Below the pieces are notes generated by a model. The model worked only from the letters and a program-made list of their open reading frames with translations, had not been told where the DNA came from and searched no databases. Shown piece by piece: positions 7,616 through 13,513 of a stretch of DNA of 13,513 bases; position 1 is the first letter of the stretch, and every line of letters begins with the position of its first letter. The stretch is from Methylococcaceae bacterium NSM2-1 (GTDB lineage: Bacteria > Pseudomonadota > Gammaproteobacteria > Methylococcales > Methylomonadaceae), in assembly GCA_002256705.1 (NCBI GenBank), contig NQJI01000051.1, positions 1 through 13,513 on the forward strand, given 5' to 3'. Made by a program: the position numbers and the translations under genes.

Positions 7616-8092
7616 CTATTCATTGGTTTCATCCGCAAGCTTTTCACCCCCTTCGCTGCGCGCTGCGATTACAGCTTCACGCAACCGCACTAAAACGGCT
7701 TCAAGGGTCGATATGTCTTCTGGGGAATAATTATTAAATAACTGATTAATAAACTGCAGATGTTCGGGAAAAGTGCGTTCAAATAAGGACTTGCCCGCCT
7801 CAGTCAATCGAATAATCTGACTGCGTCCATCCGTTTCCGAGGCACCACGTTGAACGAGTCCTTTATCCTCCAGGCGGTTGATTACGCCGGTTAACGTCCC
7901 TTTGGTAATTAGGGTTTCCTCACCCAGTTTCTTGTAAGGCATACCGGACGTGTTGCCTAATGTGATTATAACGTCGAATTGTGGCAATGTCAGATCAAGC
8001 TTGTGTACATGACTGGCCGCATAGGATAAAAAGGCTTGATGTGTCCGTAATAATTCACGCAGCACTGTTGGAAATGTTGTTGGAGTTTTCAT
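7616..8092 (-). CDS. MarR-family transcriptional regulator
   Basis: This 158-residue protein is a winged helix-turn-helix DNA-binding regulator, expected to act as a dimer and to release DNA on binding a ligand or on oxidation. N- and C-terminal helices (about 8-28 and 105-146) would form the dimer interface. The DNA-binding part spans about 33-100: 'LTLPQFDVIITLGNTSGMPYKKLGE', a recognition helix at about 62-76 (ITKGTLTGVINRLED) and the wing with D88-G-R-S91, the usual MarR signature. A Cys is absent, so a thiol redox switch is unlikely. The ATG at 8090-8092 is the natural start. It is preceded by a well-spaced promoter whose start region contains a perfect palindrome, suggesting that it represses itself. 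A secreted helical protein gene is divergent 605 bp away and has related palindromes. Confidence 0.92.
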   Translation of the reverse strand: MKTPTTFPTVLRELLRTHQAFLSYAASHVHKLDLTLPQFDVIITLGNTSGMPYKKLGEETLITKGTLTGVINRLEDKGLVQRGASETDGRSQIIRLTEAGKSLFERTFPEHLQFINQLFNNYSPEDISTLEAVLVRLREAVIAARSEGGEKLADETNE

Positions 8093-8116
8093 TTTTTTTA
8101 AAGTTAATTGTTTTAA

Positions 8117-8126
8117 TTAGTACTAA
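8117..8126. promoter_or_regulatory. Palindromic candidate MarR operator ttagtactaa
   Basis: This is a perfect 10-bp palindrome lying immediately downstream of the predicted -10 of the marR promoter, 25-34 nt before its ATG. A repressor bound here would cover the transcription start. A one-mismatch version occurs at 8567-8576 near the promoter of the divergent gene. Confidence 0.6.
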
Positions 8127-8155
8127 ATAATAGCCCTATCTAAAATTTACCTCAA
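8127..8155 (-). promoter_or_regulatory. Predicted sigma70-type promoter of the MarR gene
   Basis: Read on the minus strand, TTGAGG (8150-8155) and TATTAT (8127-8132) are separated by exactly 17 nt. This is close to the TTGACA/TATAAT consensus and points toward the MarR gene, leaving a short leader. Confidence 0.6.
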
Positions 8156-8263
8156 GATTTTTAATCAAATGATAGCAATGATTATTTAAAACTAATCAGT
8201 GAGGTTGTTTGAATAGCGCCAACGTCCACGCTATCGATCCTGTTCAAAAAAGACCAGAAGCTA

Positions 8264-8377
8264 ATGAGTGACGAACATTTGAAAAAGGTCGTTAAAAATA
8301 TCATCACTTCCGGTTTACAACCGGAACATTTTATCCCGCAAATGACTAATCCATGGGTTCATGGACCTGTAATTTAA
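8264..8377 (+). CDS. Possible 37-residue ORF or gene remnant, function unknown
   Basis: An ATG frame of 37 codons (MSDEHLKKVVKNII ... NPWVHGPVI) ends at TAA 8375-8377. The frame is open upstream to 8213 without another ATG. A purine stretch agaag at 8256-8260 lies 3 nt before the ATG, which is close for a ribosome binding site. The peptide is amphipathic at its start and Pro/Trp-rich at its end, with no signal peptide or motif I recognise. It could be a real small protein or the tail of a lost gene; the evidence is thin. Confidence 0.25.
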   Translation: MSDEHLKKVVKNIITSGLQPEHFIPQMTNPWVHGPVI

Positions 8378-8547
8378 GGTGTAGAGCTCACTTTCCGGCA
8401 AGTCCTGCCGGTCACACGGCTTAGATCGAACCGAGTCAACACCTGGTCAAGCCCGCGAACAGAACAATATAATATATTGATAAATAATAATTATTATACT
8501 AAATGCAAATAGAAACGACGCCAAATAAAATCGTGATTTGAAAAATA
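8378..8547. other. Rest of the divergent MarR/secreted-protein intergenic region
   Basis: The stretch is AT-rich, especially 8461-8530, and shows no coding frame. The short motif actaatcag occurs both at 8191-8199 and at 8572-8580, so the regulatory boxes recur across this intergenic region. Confidence 0.4.
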
Positions 8548-8598
8548 GTTCTTATTAGAACAAATATTGGTACTAATCAGAACTAATTCTGCTAGAAT
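8548..8598 (+). promoter_or_regulatory. Promoter and operator cluster of the secreted helical protein
   Basis: Three inverted repeats lie in a row: gttct-tatt-agaac (8548-8561), ttggtactaa (8567-8576, one mismatch from the palindrome at the MarR promoter) and the imperfect agaactaattct (8579-8590). They run directly into TGCTAGAAT (8590-8598), an extended -10 promoter motif. Transcription would start near 8605, giving a leader of about 90 nt. The arrangement suggests regulated expression by the divergent MarR protein. Confidence 0.5.
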
Positions 8599-8697
8599 AT
8601 GACCATACCTGGCGATTGATTTGAATTTTTCTTACCCAAAAGCTCATTTTAATCGTTACGTATCAATATTCTGTTTACTAACTTTGAGGTTTATCCC

Positions 8698-9075
8698 ATG
8701 AACACATTTAAAAAAATCCTGGCTTCTTTGGTTATTGCTGCACTGTCATCAACCGCATTTGCCGTGGCCAACCCGTCGTATGAAGACGTTAAAGCGGCTA
8801 TTGACAATACCCTCGCTAAAGTAGAAGAGACTAAAACTGCTCTGGACAATGGGACTGACAACGAAAAGCTTATCGATATGGTGACCGATGCCCGCCAATT
8901 GCAAAAAGATATTGCTAATAACGTGCTTGATGTAAAGCGTAATCAGGCCAGCAATGTGTTGAAAAAAGTGCGTACGGCTATCCAGAAAAATGAGCTGCAA
9001 TCGGCTAAAGAGTCTTTATCTGATGCTGTAAGTCGGTATAAAGAAATTCAACAGCTCTACGCCTCTACTCACTAA
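8698..9075 (+). CDS. Small secreted all-helical protein, unknown function
   Basis: This 125-residue protein has a clear signal peptide (KK, a hydrophobic core, cleavage after AFA at 20-22). The mature part of about 103 residues is rich in Lys, Asp, Glu, Ala and Leu and looks like a bundle of three or four amphipathic helices (about 27-50, 54-77, 78-96 and 98-122). The layout recalls small periplasmic helical bundles such as SmbP or cytochrome b562, but it has only one His, at the C-terminal end, no Met ligand pair and no CxxCH, so metal or heme binding is not supported. GAGG (8686-8689) sits 8 nt before the ATG. It has its own promoter region with palindromes and a strong terminator, so it forms a monocistronic unit, likely controlled by the divergent MarR protein. 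A role in an envelope stress response is only a guess. Confidence 0.8.
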   Translation: MNTFKKILASLVIAALSSTAFAVANPSYEDVKAAIDNTLAKVEETKTALDNGTDNEKLIDMVTDARQLQKDIANNVLDVKRNQASNVLKKVRTAIQKNELQSAKESLSDAVSRYKEIQQLYASTH

Positions 9076-9127
9076 TCTAAAGGTGAATGCGCCGTCAGGC
9101 AAGCCACTTTAATCGACGGAACAAACC

Positions 9128-9163
9128 AAACCCTTACCCGGAATTTTCGGGTAAGGGTTTTTT
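9128..9163 (+). terminator. Rho-independent terminator after the secreted helical protein
   Basis: A perfect 13-bp stem (9128-9140 and 9148-9160) encloses a 7-nt loop and ends in a run of T through 9163. It lies 52 nt after the stop codon. Confidence 0.93.
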
Positions 9164-9202
9164 GATGTGAGTAACGCGGACTGAAGCCCAAAGGCGGGGA
9201 AG

Positions 9203-9216
9203 TTGATTTTCGTCAA
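9203..9216. promoter_or_regulatory. FNR-box-like sequence
   Basis: TTGAT-tttc-GTCAA matches nine of the ten conserved bases of the FNR/ANR consensus TTGATnnnnATCAA. It lies about 190 nt upstream of the predicted start of the next gene, too far for a classical site at -41.5, so it may be chance. Confidence 0.25.
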
Positions 9217-9361
9217 ATGAAAAAAAAACCGGCCTATTTGCCAAAATTAAGACGGTTTCAAGAGAATGACACTAAATTTATTACATCTTATTTAGTTTAT
9301 ATGAATAGAATATGAATTTAATGTATCCAAATAGGAAACAATCCATATATTCCTAGTGCTA
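9217..9361. other. AT-rich upstream region of the small membrane protein
   Basis: No coding frame is visible. The stretch is strongly AT-rich just before the promoter at 9362-9390, which may act as an upstream promoter element or bend. Confidence 0.35.
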
Positions 9362-9390
9362 TTGTCAACAATAGAAACCTTCTTTATAGT
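9362..9390 (+). promoter_or_regulatory. Predicted sigma70-type promoter of the small membrane protein
   Basis: TTGTCA (9362-9367) and TATAGT (9385-9390) are separated by 17 nt, giving a start near 9397 and a leader of about 42 nt. The -35 lies within the inverted repeat attgt-ca-acaat (9361-9372), a possible operator. Confidence 0.65.
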
Positions 9391-9438
9391 TAAGTCGTAA
9401 TTTAAAAAAACTTTTCAACTTTATACGAGGAATTACTC

Positions 9439-9612
9439 ATGAACGACTTTTACAAAGATATTATAACCGGAGCCGTGTTTTTAACGGGCCTGATCGGCTT
9501 TATTTCAGGTGAATTCATTATCTCATCAACATTATTCGCAACTGCGGCCATTGCCAGTAACGTTAACCTGAACCGTAAACGGGACGATACTGGACACCTG
9601 TCATGCGACTGA
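9439..9612 (+). CDS. 57-residue predicted membrane protein, unknown function
   Basis: This short gene encodes MNDFYKDIITGAVFLTGLIG, a Gly and acidic break (G-E at about 29-30), a second hydrophobic stretch to about residue 44, and a basic, polar tail (NRKRDDTGHLSCD). It could form a helical hairpin or one long membrane helix. GAGG at 9427-9430 lies 8 nt before the ATG. A well-spaced promoter precedes it and a strong terminator follows, so the three signals together make a complete transcription unit and argue for a real gene despite its size. I do not recognise the family. A leader peptide or a small-RNA host are alternatives. Confidence 0.7.
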   Translation: MNDFYKDIITGAVFLTGLIGFISGEFIISSTLFATAAIASNVNLNRKRDDTGHLSCD

Positions 9613-9649
9613 TGCCCGTACCTAAACAATTTAACCAAGCGACTTGAAG

Positions 9650-9682
9650 ACTTCCAAGGCTTAACGGCCTTGGAAGTTTTTT
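9650..9682 (+). terminator. Rho-independent terminator after the small membrane protein
   Basis: A perfect 11-bp stem (9650-9660 and 9667-9677), a 6-nt loop and a following T-run (9677-9682) lie 37 nt after the stop codon. Confidence 0.93.
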
Positions 9683-9864
9683 GTTTTTATGCTTCCTTTT
9701 GCTTCACAATCTGCTTAAAACCCCGTCACAAAATCAGTCTTGTTATTTCTGGAGAAACTCAACTCCACACCACCATCATCCCCAGTCCTCAATCAAAACT
9801 GTACTATCAACCCGCACCGAATCGCCTTTAAATTCAGCGCGTAGAAAGGTTTAATGAAAACGAA

Positions 9865-9950
9865 CCGTCAATGACGATAGTGAATGCCCTCTCACCACCA
9901 AATAGAAACGAAAAAACTCGCCTGGAACCAGGTTTGGAGTGTGCGCTCCG
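9865..9950. repeat. Dispersed degenerate repeat, copy 2
   Basis: This is the partner of 7467-7555, located just after the stop of the minus-strand antiporter gene. It shares ccgtcaatga, tcaccaccaaata, aaactcgcctggaa and gagtgtg in the same order. The stretch 9683-9864 to its left holds no recognisable gene. Confidence 0.55.
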
Positions 9951-9958
9951 TTTACGGG

Positions 9959-11497
9959 TTAATCCTCGCTATTATCCAGCATTTGTTTAGCCAGCTGATT
10001 GCCGGCCTCAACCAAGGGATGTATGATCAAGTTTGCTCCTAGCCGAGTCATTTCCCGCTCTTCTTCGCTGTAATAGCTAATCGTGCCGATTTGACCGGTA
10101 AAACCGCGTTTCCTGAGCTGACTGATTGCAGCACATCTGACTTCGAATACCGGTACGGTTAAAATAATCCCCTTGAGTCTTTCCAGTGGAAGCCTGCCCC
10201 ACAGCTCGGTATCCTCGGCATCGCCGTAAACTACGCGTTTGCCCTTGGCAAGCAGGTTTTCCAATACGGTGGGGTCGGCATCCAGTCCCACCACACGCTT
10301 TTCCTGTGCATGCAGGGCCAGATAGGAGGAAATACCGGTGCGTCCCATCCCGACAACCAGCCATTCCGAAACGCCGAAGGATTCGGGCAGACGATCAGGA
10401 TGTCCGGATTTTTTTTCAAAGTGAATCAGCACCGGTTCGGCCCATGAAAACAGGCGGTGCGAATAGCGGTTCAAGGGCGCGGCAATCGCCAGGGAGCCCG
10501 CGACCGCCAGGCTGATGATCGATTTCCACTCTTCGGGCAACAAATTGGCATTAACTACTGCGCCGGTGGTAATCAGCGCAAACTCGCTATAAGTCATTAA
10601 CGCCAGGGATGAAACGAACGCAGTGCGGGCACGCAAGCCTGCCAGCACAAACAGCACAAAGAATAGTCCTCCTTGTAGCGGCAGTAGCAGTAGCAATTTT
10701 AAAGCGGTCAACGCCTGTTCCTGAGTCGGAAATTCGGTCAGGCCGATTTGCAGAAAAAATGTGACTAAAAACACTTCCTTGAGGCTCCAAAGCTTGCCGG
10801 AAAGATCGTCTATTTTGGGGTGGCCGGCCAGCATCACGCCGGTCAGCAGCGCCCCAATGTCAGGGGAAATCCCCACGTTTTCAGCCAGTACACCGCCCCC
10901 CAAAGCCAGAGATACGCCTAACAGCAATCTGAGTTCATCGGCACGGGTAACCGTCAGCAATCGATGCGCCAGCGGCCGCAGCAACGGCAAAAGCAGCAAG
11001 ATCAAAGCCCAGGGCGTCAGTGGTTTGCCTTCGGCGAACGCCAGCAGCCCAATCGCGACTATGTCCTGCAAAATCAGAATGCTAATTACATCCCTACCAT
11101 GCAATGACGACAGTTCGCGGCTGTCATCCAACACTTTAATGGCGAGTACGGTGCTGGAAAAGGCCAGACTGGCGCCCAAAACCATACCGCCGGTAATCCG
11201 TTCACCCATCGCCAGAAACACGAGTGCGGAAATTCCGGTAACCAGCAACAAATGTGAGCCGCCGACGCTTAACACTTCCTTGCGTAACAACGAACTGGGT
11301 TTAAGCTTTAAGCCGACTGAAAACAGCAGCAACTCAATACCGATGTCAGCCAGATGCGCCAGGTTTGGCAGGACTTCTATTTCCAAACCATGCAAAACAT
11401 AACCGGCAGCCAGGTAACCTACCAGAGGCGGAAAATACAGGCGATTGGCAATCAAGCCAATCATATAGGCGGTGCTAATCAGGATTAATTCCATCAT
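9959..11497 (-). CDS. CPA2-family cation/proton antiporter with RCK (TrkA-N) domain (KefB/YbaL-like)
   Basis: This inner-membrane transporter probably exchanges K+ or Na+ for protons. Residues 1-345 form about eleven to twelve membrane helices of the Na/H exchanger fold, with LLLFSVGLKL (56-65), LAFSSTVLAIKVL (111-123) and the key QDIVAIGLLAF (144-154), in which D145 is the expected ion-binding Asp. After a cytosolic linker (about 355-375), residues 376-505 form a Rossmann RCK domain with GMGRTG (383-388) and the NAD-binding acid D406, followed by VYGDAED (423-429). The domain suggests gating by NAD(H) or redox state. At 512 residues it is shorter than KefB/KefC (about 600) and YbaL (558), mainly because there is no long C-terminal extension. 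Two ATGs are tandem at the start and no Shine-Dalgarno sequence is visible. No ancillary KefF/KefG gene is adjacent. Confidence 0.9.
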   Translation of the reverse strand: MMELILISTAYMIGLIANRLYFPPLVGYLAAGYVLHGLEIEVLPNLAHLADIGIELLLFSVGLKLKPSSLLRKEVLSVGGSHLLLVTGISALVFLAMGERITGGMVLGASLAFSSTVLAIKVLDDSRELSSLHGRDVISILILQDIVAIGLLAFAEGKPLTPWALILLLLPLLRPLAHRLLTVTRADELRLLLGVSLALGGGVLAENVGISPDIGALLTGVMLAGHPKIDDLSGKLWSLKEVFLVTFFLQIGLTEFPTQEQALTALKLLLLLPLQGGLFFVLFVLAGLRARTAFVSSLALMTYSEFALITTGAVVNANLLPEEWKSIISLAVAGSLAIAAPLNRYSHRLFSWAEPVLIHFEKKSGHPDRLPESFGVSEWLVVGMGRTGISSYLALHAQEKRVVGLDADPTVLENLLAKGKRVVYGDAEDTELWGRLPLERLKGIILTVPVFEVRCAAISQLRKRGFTGQIGTISYYSEEEREMTRLGANLIIHPLVEAGNQLAKQMLDNSED

Positions 11498-11903
11498 GAA
11501 TGTTTATATCGATATCAGGCTGCTGAGGGGCAAGTTGGGGGGCGCAGCCTCGTTGTATACACTGCATGACAAAAATTCCCTATTTAAAGGAACAATAGGA
11601 AATCCCACCCCATTAGTCAATTTTTATGATCACTGCTCGTTTAAATAGATGTACAGATAAATGGGCTTATGGGTGATAGCTGCGTCTTGATTGACTTTTA
11701 ATCACATGGAGGAGACTTGCTCCGGCCTCCCTGTCCAGACGAATTATTTATTCAGTCTCAGAGATCGCCTATTCACTATACTTCACGGTGGCGCAGTTAT
11801 TCTTCACGGTCACTTTTGCGGCTTTTAAAAAGTCATGAAAGGCTTATTATTTTTAGGATGCTGGTAATTTGATTATCCACATCCGTGACCGCGCACTGTA
11901 TAA
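11498..11903. other. Intergenic region between the ATPase and antiporter genes
   Basis: No gene is visible. An exact 10-bp palindrome atatcgatat (11506-11515) lies just upstream of the antiporter ATG. A 7-bp inverted repeat (11517-11523 and 11544-11550) could fold in the antiporter leader. Another short stem (11708-11712 and 11726-11730) is GC-rich. None has the form of a terminator or of a riboswitch I know. Confidence 0.4.
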
Positions 11904-13513
11904 CTATGCATTAGAAGAGCATGATCCGTCAAAATACCTGAAAACACGAATCACGGCTTTCTCCAGCTCTGCGACAGTAAAGACGAATGTCCCGGCAAGC
12001 GTTACCTTCAGCCACTCATCCGGAGACAGATCGGTCGAACCGAACAGTGCTTGCATGGGTTCGGCATGGGTGTATGTGATCTGCAAGGCAGCACAGACGG
12101 CGATGGCGATCAGAACATAACGATTGCCGAATAATCCCTCGAATGACAAGACAGACTTGTATAGGTAGCGGCTGTTGATCAGATAGAACATTTCCGCTCC
12201 TACCACTGTGCTGACGGCCATGGTGCGCGCAGTTTCCAGGCTGGCCCCTCTGTGCATTTCCCAGAGAAACAGCCCCAGCGCTCCAGCCATGAAGAGCACT
12301 GAAACCATCAAAACCCGCCATGCGAAAAACCAGGAGAGTAACGATTCGCGAGGGTCGCGAGGCTTCCTGTGCATGACATCCCGTTCCGGACGTTCAAAGG
12401 CGAGAGCGAGTCCCAAAGTGCTGGATGTGACCATATTGATCCAGAGCACCTGTGCCGGCGTCAACGGCAACGTCAACTCGAACAGGATGGCGGCAATCAC
12501 TACGAGGGCTTCGCCACCATTCGTCGGCAGCATGAAAAGGATGAATTTCCGGATATTGTCGTAGATGCCTCGTCCCACGTGCACGGCGTTGCCGATAGTG
12601 GCAAAATTGTCGTCGGCCAGCACCATATCCGATGCTTCCTTGGCCGCCTCGGTGCCTTTCAGCCCCATGGCCACGCCGACATCCGCCCGCTTCAGCGCCG
12701 GTGCATCATTGACGCCATCGCCGGTCATCGCAACAACCTGACCGGCCGCTTGCAAGGCCTGCACCAGGCGCAGTTTATGTTCGGGACTTGCCCGAGCGAA
12801 CACATCAACTTCCAACGCTATGCTGCGTAGTTGCTCGTCATCTATGACTTCGATTTCGGCTCCGGTCAAGGCCGTTTTACCAAGCCCGATCCCGAGCCGG
12901 GCACCAATGACTTGCGCCGTATCAACGTGGTCACCGGTGATCATCTTGACTCGAATGCCTGCGTTGTTGCAAATTTCTACGGCGGCTATCGCTTCTTCTC
13001 GAGGCGGATCGATGATGCCAACCAATGCGAGCAGGATAAAACCGCCTTCCAAATCCGAAAAGTTCACCTCACGCCGTGATTCCTCGACCCGTTTTGTGGC
13101 AATCGCCAGAACACGCAGACCACTTGCGGCAGCATCCTTGGCGCAGAGGTGCCAGTAGTCGACATCCAGTGCGGTCTCGGTCTTCTGGAAACCACTCTGC
13201 CGATCGCACATCTCCAAAATACGTTCGGGCGCGCCCTTTACATAAATGTAACCACTCCCGGCGTGGTCATGGTGGAGCGTAGCCATCAGGCGGTGTTCGG
13301 ATTCAAACGAGATGGCGTCGGTACGTGGCAGGGTTTCCCGCACCCAGGCGGGATCGGCACCGACCTTGGTTGCGAACGCAAGCAGGGCGCCTTCGGTTGG
13401 ATCCCCCGTCATCTGCCAGGACTCATCGTCGAGCCTGTGTAGCTGTGCGTCATTGCAAAGCACGGCGGCGCGGGCAATTTCGGCCAGCTCGGGGTAATCG
13501 TCGGCTGTTATTG
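11904..13513 (-). CDS. P2-type cation-transporting ATPase (CtpF/SERCA-like), 5' part beyond the right edge
   Basis: This is the C-terminal part of a P-type ATPase that pumps a cation across the inner membrane using ATP. The frame is open to the window edge, so the GTG at 13461-13463 is probably internal. Counting from there, TGDPTE (19-24) and KGAPERIL (76-83) belong to the nucleotide-binding domain. ITGD (175-178) and TGDGVNDAPA (247-256) belong to the phosphorylation domain, followed by about six C-terminal membrane segments. The phosphorylated DKTGT motif and the first four helices lie outside. In M5, N315 and E318 match SERCA Asn768 and Glu771; in M6, WINMVTSS keeps N343 and T346, but SERCA Asp800 is replaced by S347. 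The same M6 pattern (INMxT, LGLxLAFE) is found in the CtpF group, so the ion may be Ca2+, a monovalent cation or another; it cannot be fixed here. The region is more GC-rich than the left half. Confidence 0.92.
   Translation of the reverse strand, partial: ITADDYPELAEIARAAVLCNDAQLHRLDDESWQMTGDPTEGALLAFATKVGADPAWVRETLPRTDAISFESEHRLMATLHHDHAGSGYIYVKGAPERILEMCDRQSGFQKTETALDVDYWHLCAKDAAASGLRVLAIATKRVEESRREVNFSDLEGGFILLALVGIIDPPREEAIAAVEICNNAGIRVKMITGDHVDTAQVIGARLGIGLGKTALTGAEIEVIDDEQLRSIALEVDVFARASPEHKLRLVQALQAAGQVVAMTGDGVNDAPALKRADVGVAMGLKGTEAAKEASDMVLADDNFATIGNAVHVGRGIYDNIRKFILFMLPTNGGEALVVIAAILFELTLPLTPAQVLWINMVTSSTLGLALAFERPERDVMHRKPRDPRESLLSWFFAWRVLMVSVLFMAGALGLFLWEMHRGASLETARTMAVSTVVGAEMFYLINSRYLYKSVLSFEGLFGNRYVLIAIAVCAALQITYTHAEPMQALFGSTDLSPDEWLKVTLAGTFVFTVAELEKAVIRVFRYFDGSCSSNA

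Noticed and set aside
10761..11402. 213-codon plus-strand frame opposite the antiporter gene
   Set aside because: It is antisense to a well-supported transporter gene, Ser/Pro-rich as expected for a shadow frame, and has no motif.
11498..11903. Possible riboswitch or terminator between the ATPase and the antiporter
   Set aside because: Only short stems are present, without a T-run or a conserved core that I can recognise.
12208..13442. Several plus-strand frames opposite the P-type ATPase
   Set aside because: All are antisense to conserved ATPase motifs in a GC-rich gene and show no domain of their own.
1..13513. CRISPR array, tRNA, rRNA, intact insertion sequence or defence/toxin-antitoxin module
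   Set aside because: No regularly spaced repeats, tRNA cloverleaf, transposase or paired small toxin-antitoxin genes were found on either strand.

Overview
This window looks like chromosomal sequence from a gammaproteobacterium of moderate GC content. A gamma-methanotroph or relative is a reasonable guess from the mix of DUF3422, a cN-I type 5'-nucleotidase, Ub-Mut7-C and stand-alone MlaC proteins. That is inference only: no marker gene, rRNA or tRNA lies in the window. Genes are mostly single, separated by unusually long gaps (300-950 bp), and several gaps hold gene debris or repeats. I see no large conserved operon, CRISPR array, intact insertion sequence or phage module.

Layout from left to right, plus strand: the 3' part of a PfkB-family sugar-phosphate kinase (1-699), a DUF4136 lipoprotein (1146-1700), a decayed fragment of a 5'-nucleotidase gene (1751-1970), a DUF3422 membrane-anchored protein (2057-3484), and a second 5'-nucleotidase copy broken by a frameshifting deletion (3530-4419). 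These are followed by a 173-bp terminal-inverted-repeat element (4551-4723), a long empty stretch, a lone MlaC/Ttg2D-like periplasmic protein (5385-6020), and a Ub-Mut7-C two-domain protein (6364-7161). Next come a minus-strand MarR regulator (7616-8092), a divergent 605-bp intergenic region with related palindromes at both ends, a small secreted helical protein (8698-9075) with a strong terminator, and a 57-residue membrane protein (9439-9612) with its own promoter and terminator.

The right end is on the minus strand and more GC-rich: a CPA2-type cation/proton antiporter with an NAD-binding RCK domain (9959-11497), and the C-terminal two thirds of a P2-type cation-transporting ATPase running off the right edge (11904-13513). 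Both are ion transporters, but 406 bp separate them, so they are probably transcribed separately.

The most instructive signals are three. First, two independently decaying nucleotidase copies flank DUF3422, and the older fragment still carries the 49 nt that the younger copy has lost. Second, the MarR gene and the secreted helical protein share palindromic boxes sitting on predicted promoters. Third, there are short dispersed repeats: the 173-bp inverted-repeat element and a degenerate pair near 7470 and 9867. I found nothing I would call a clearly new multi-gene system.
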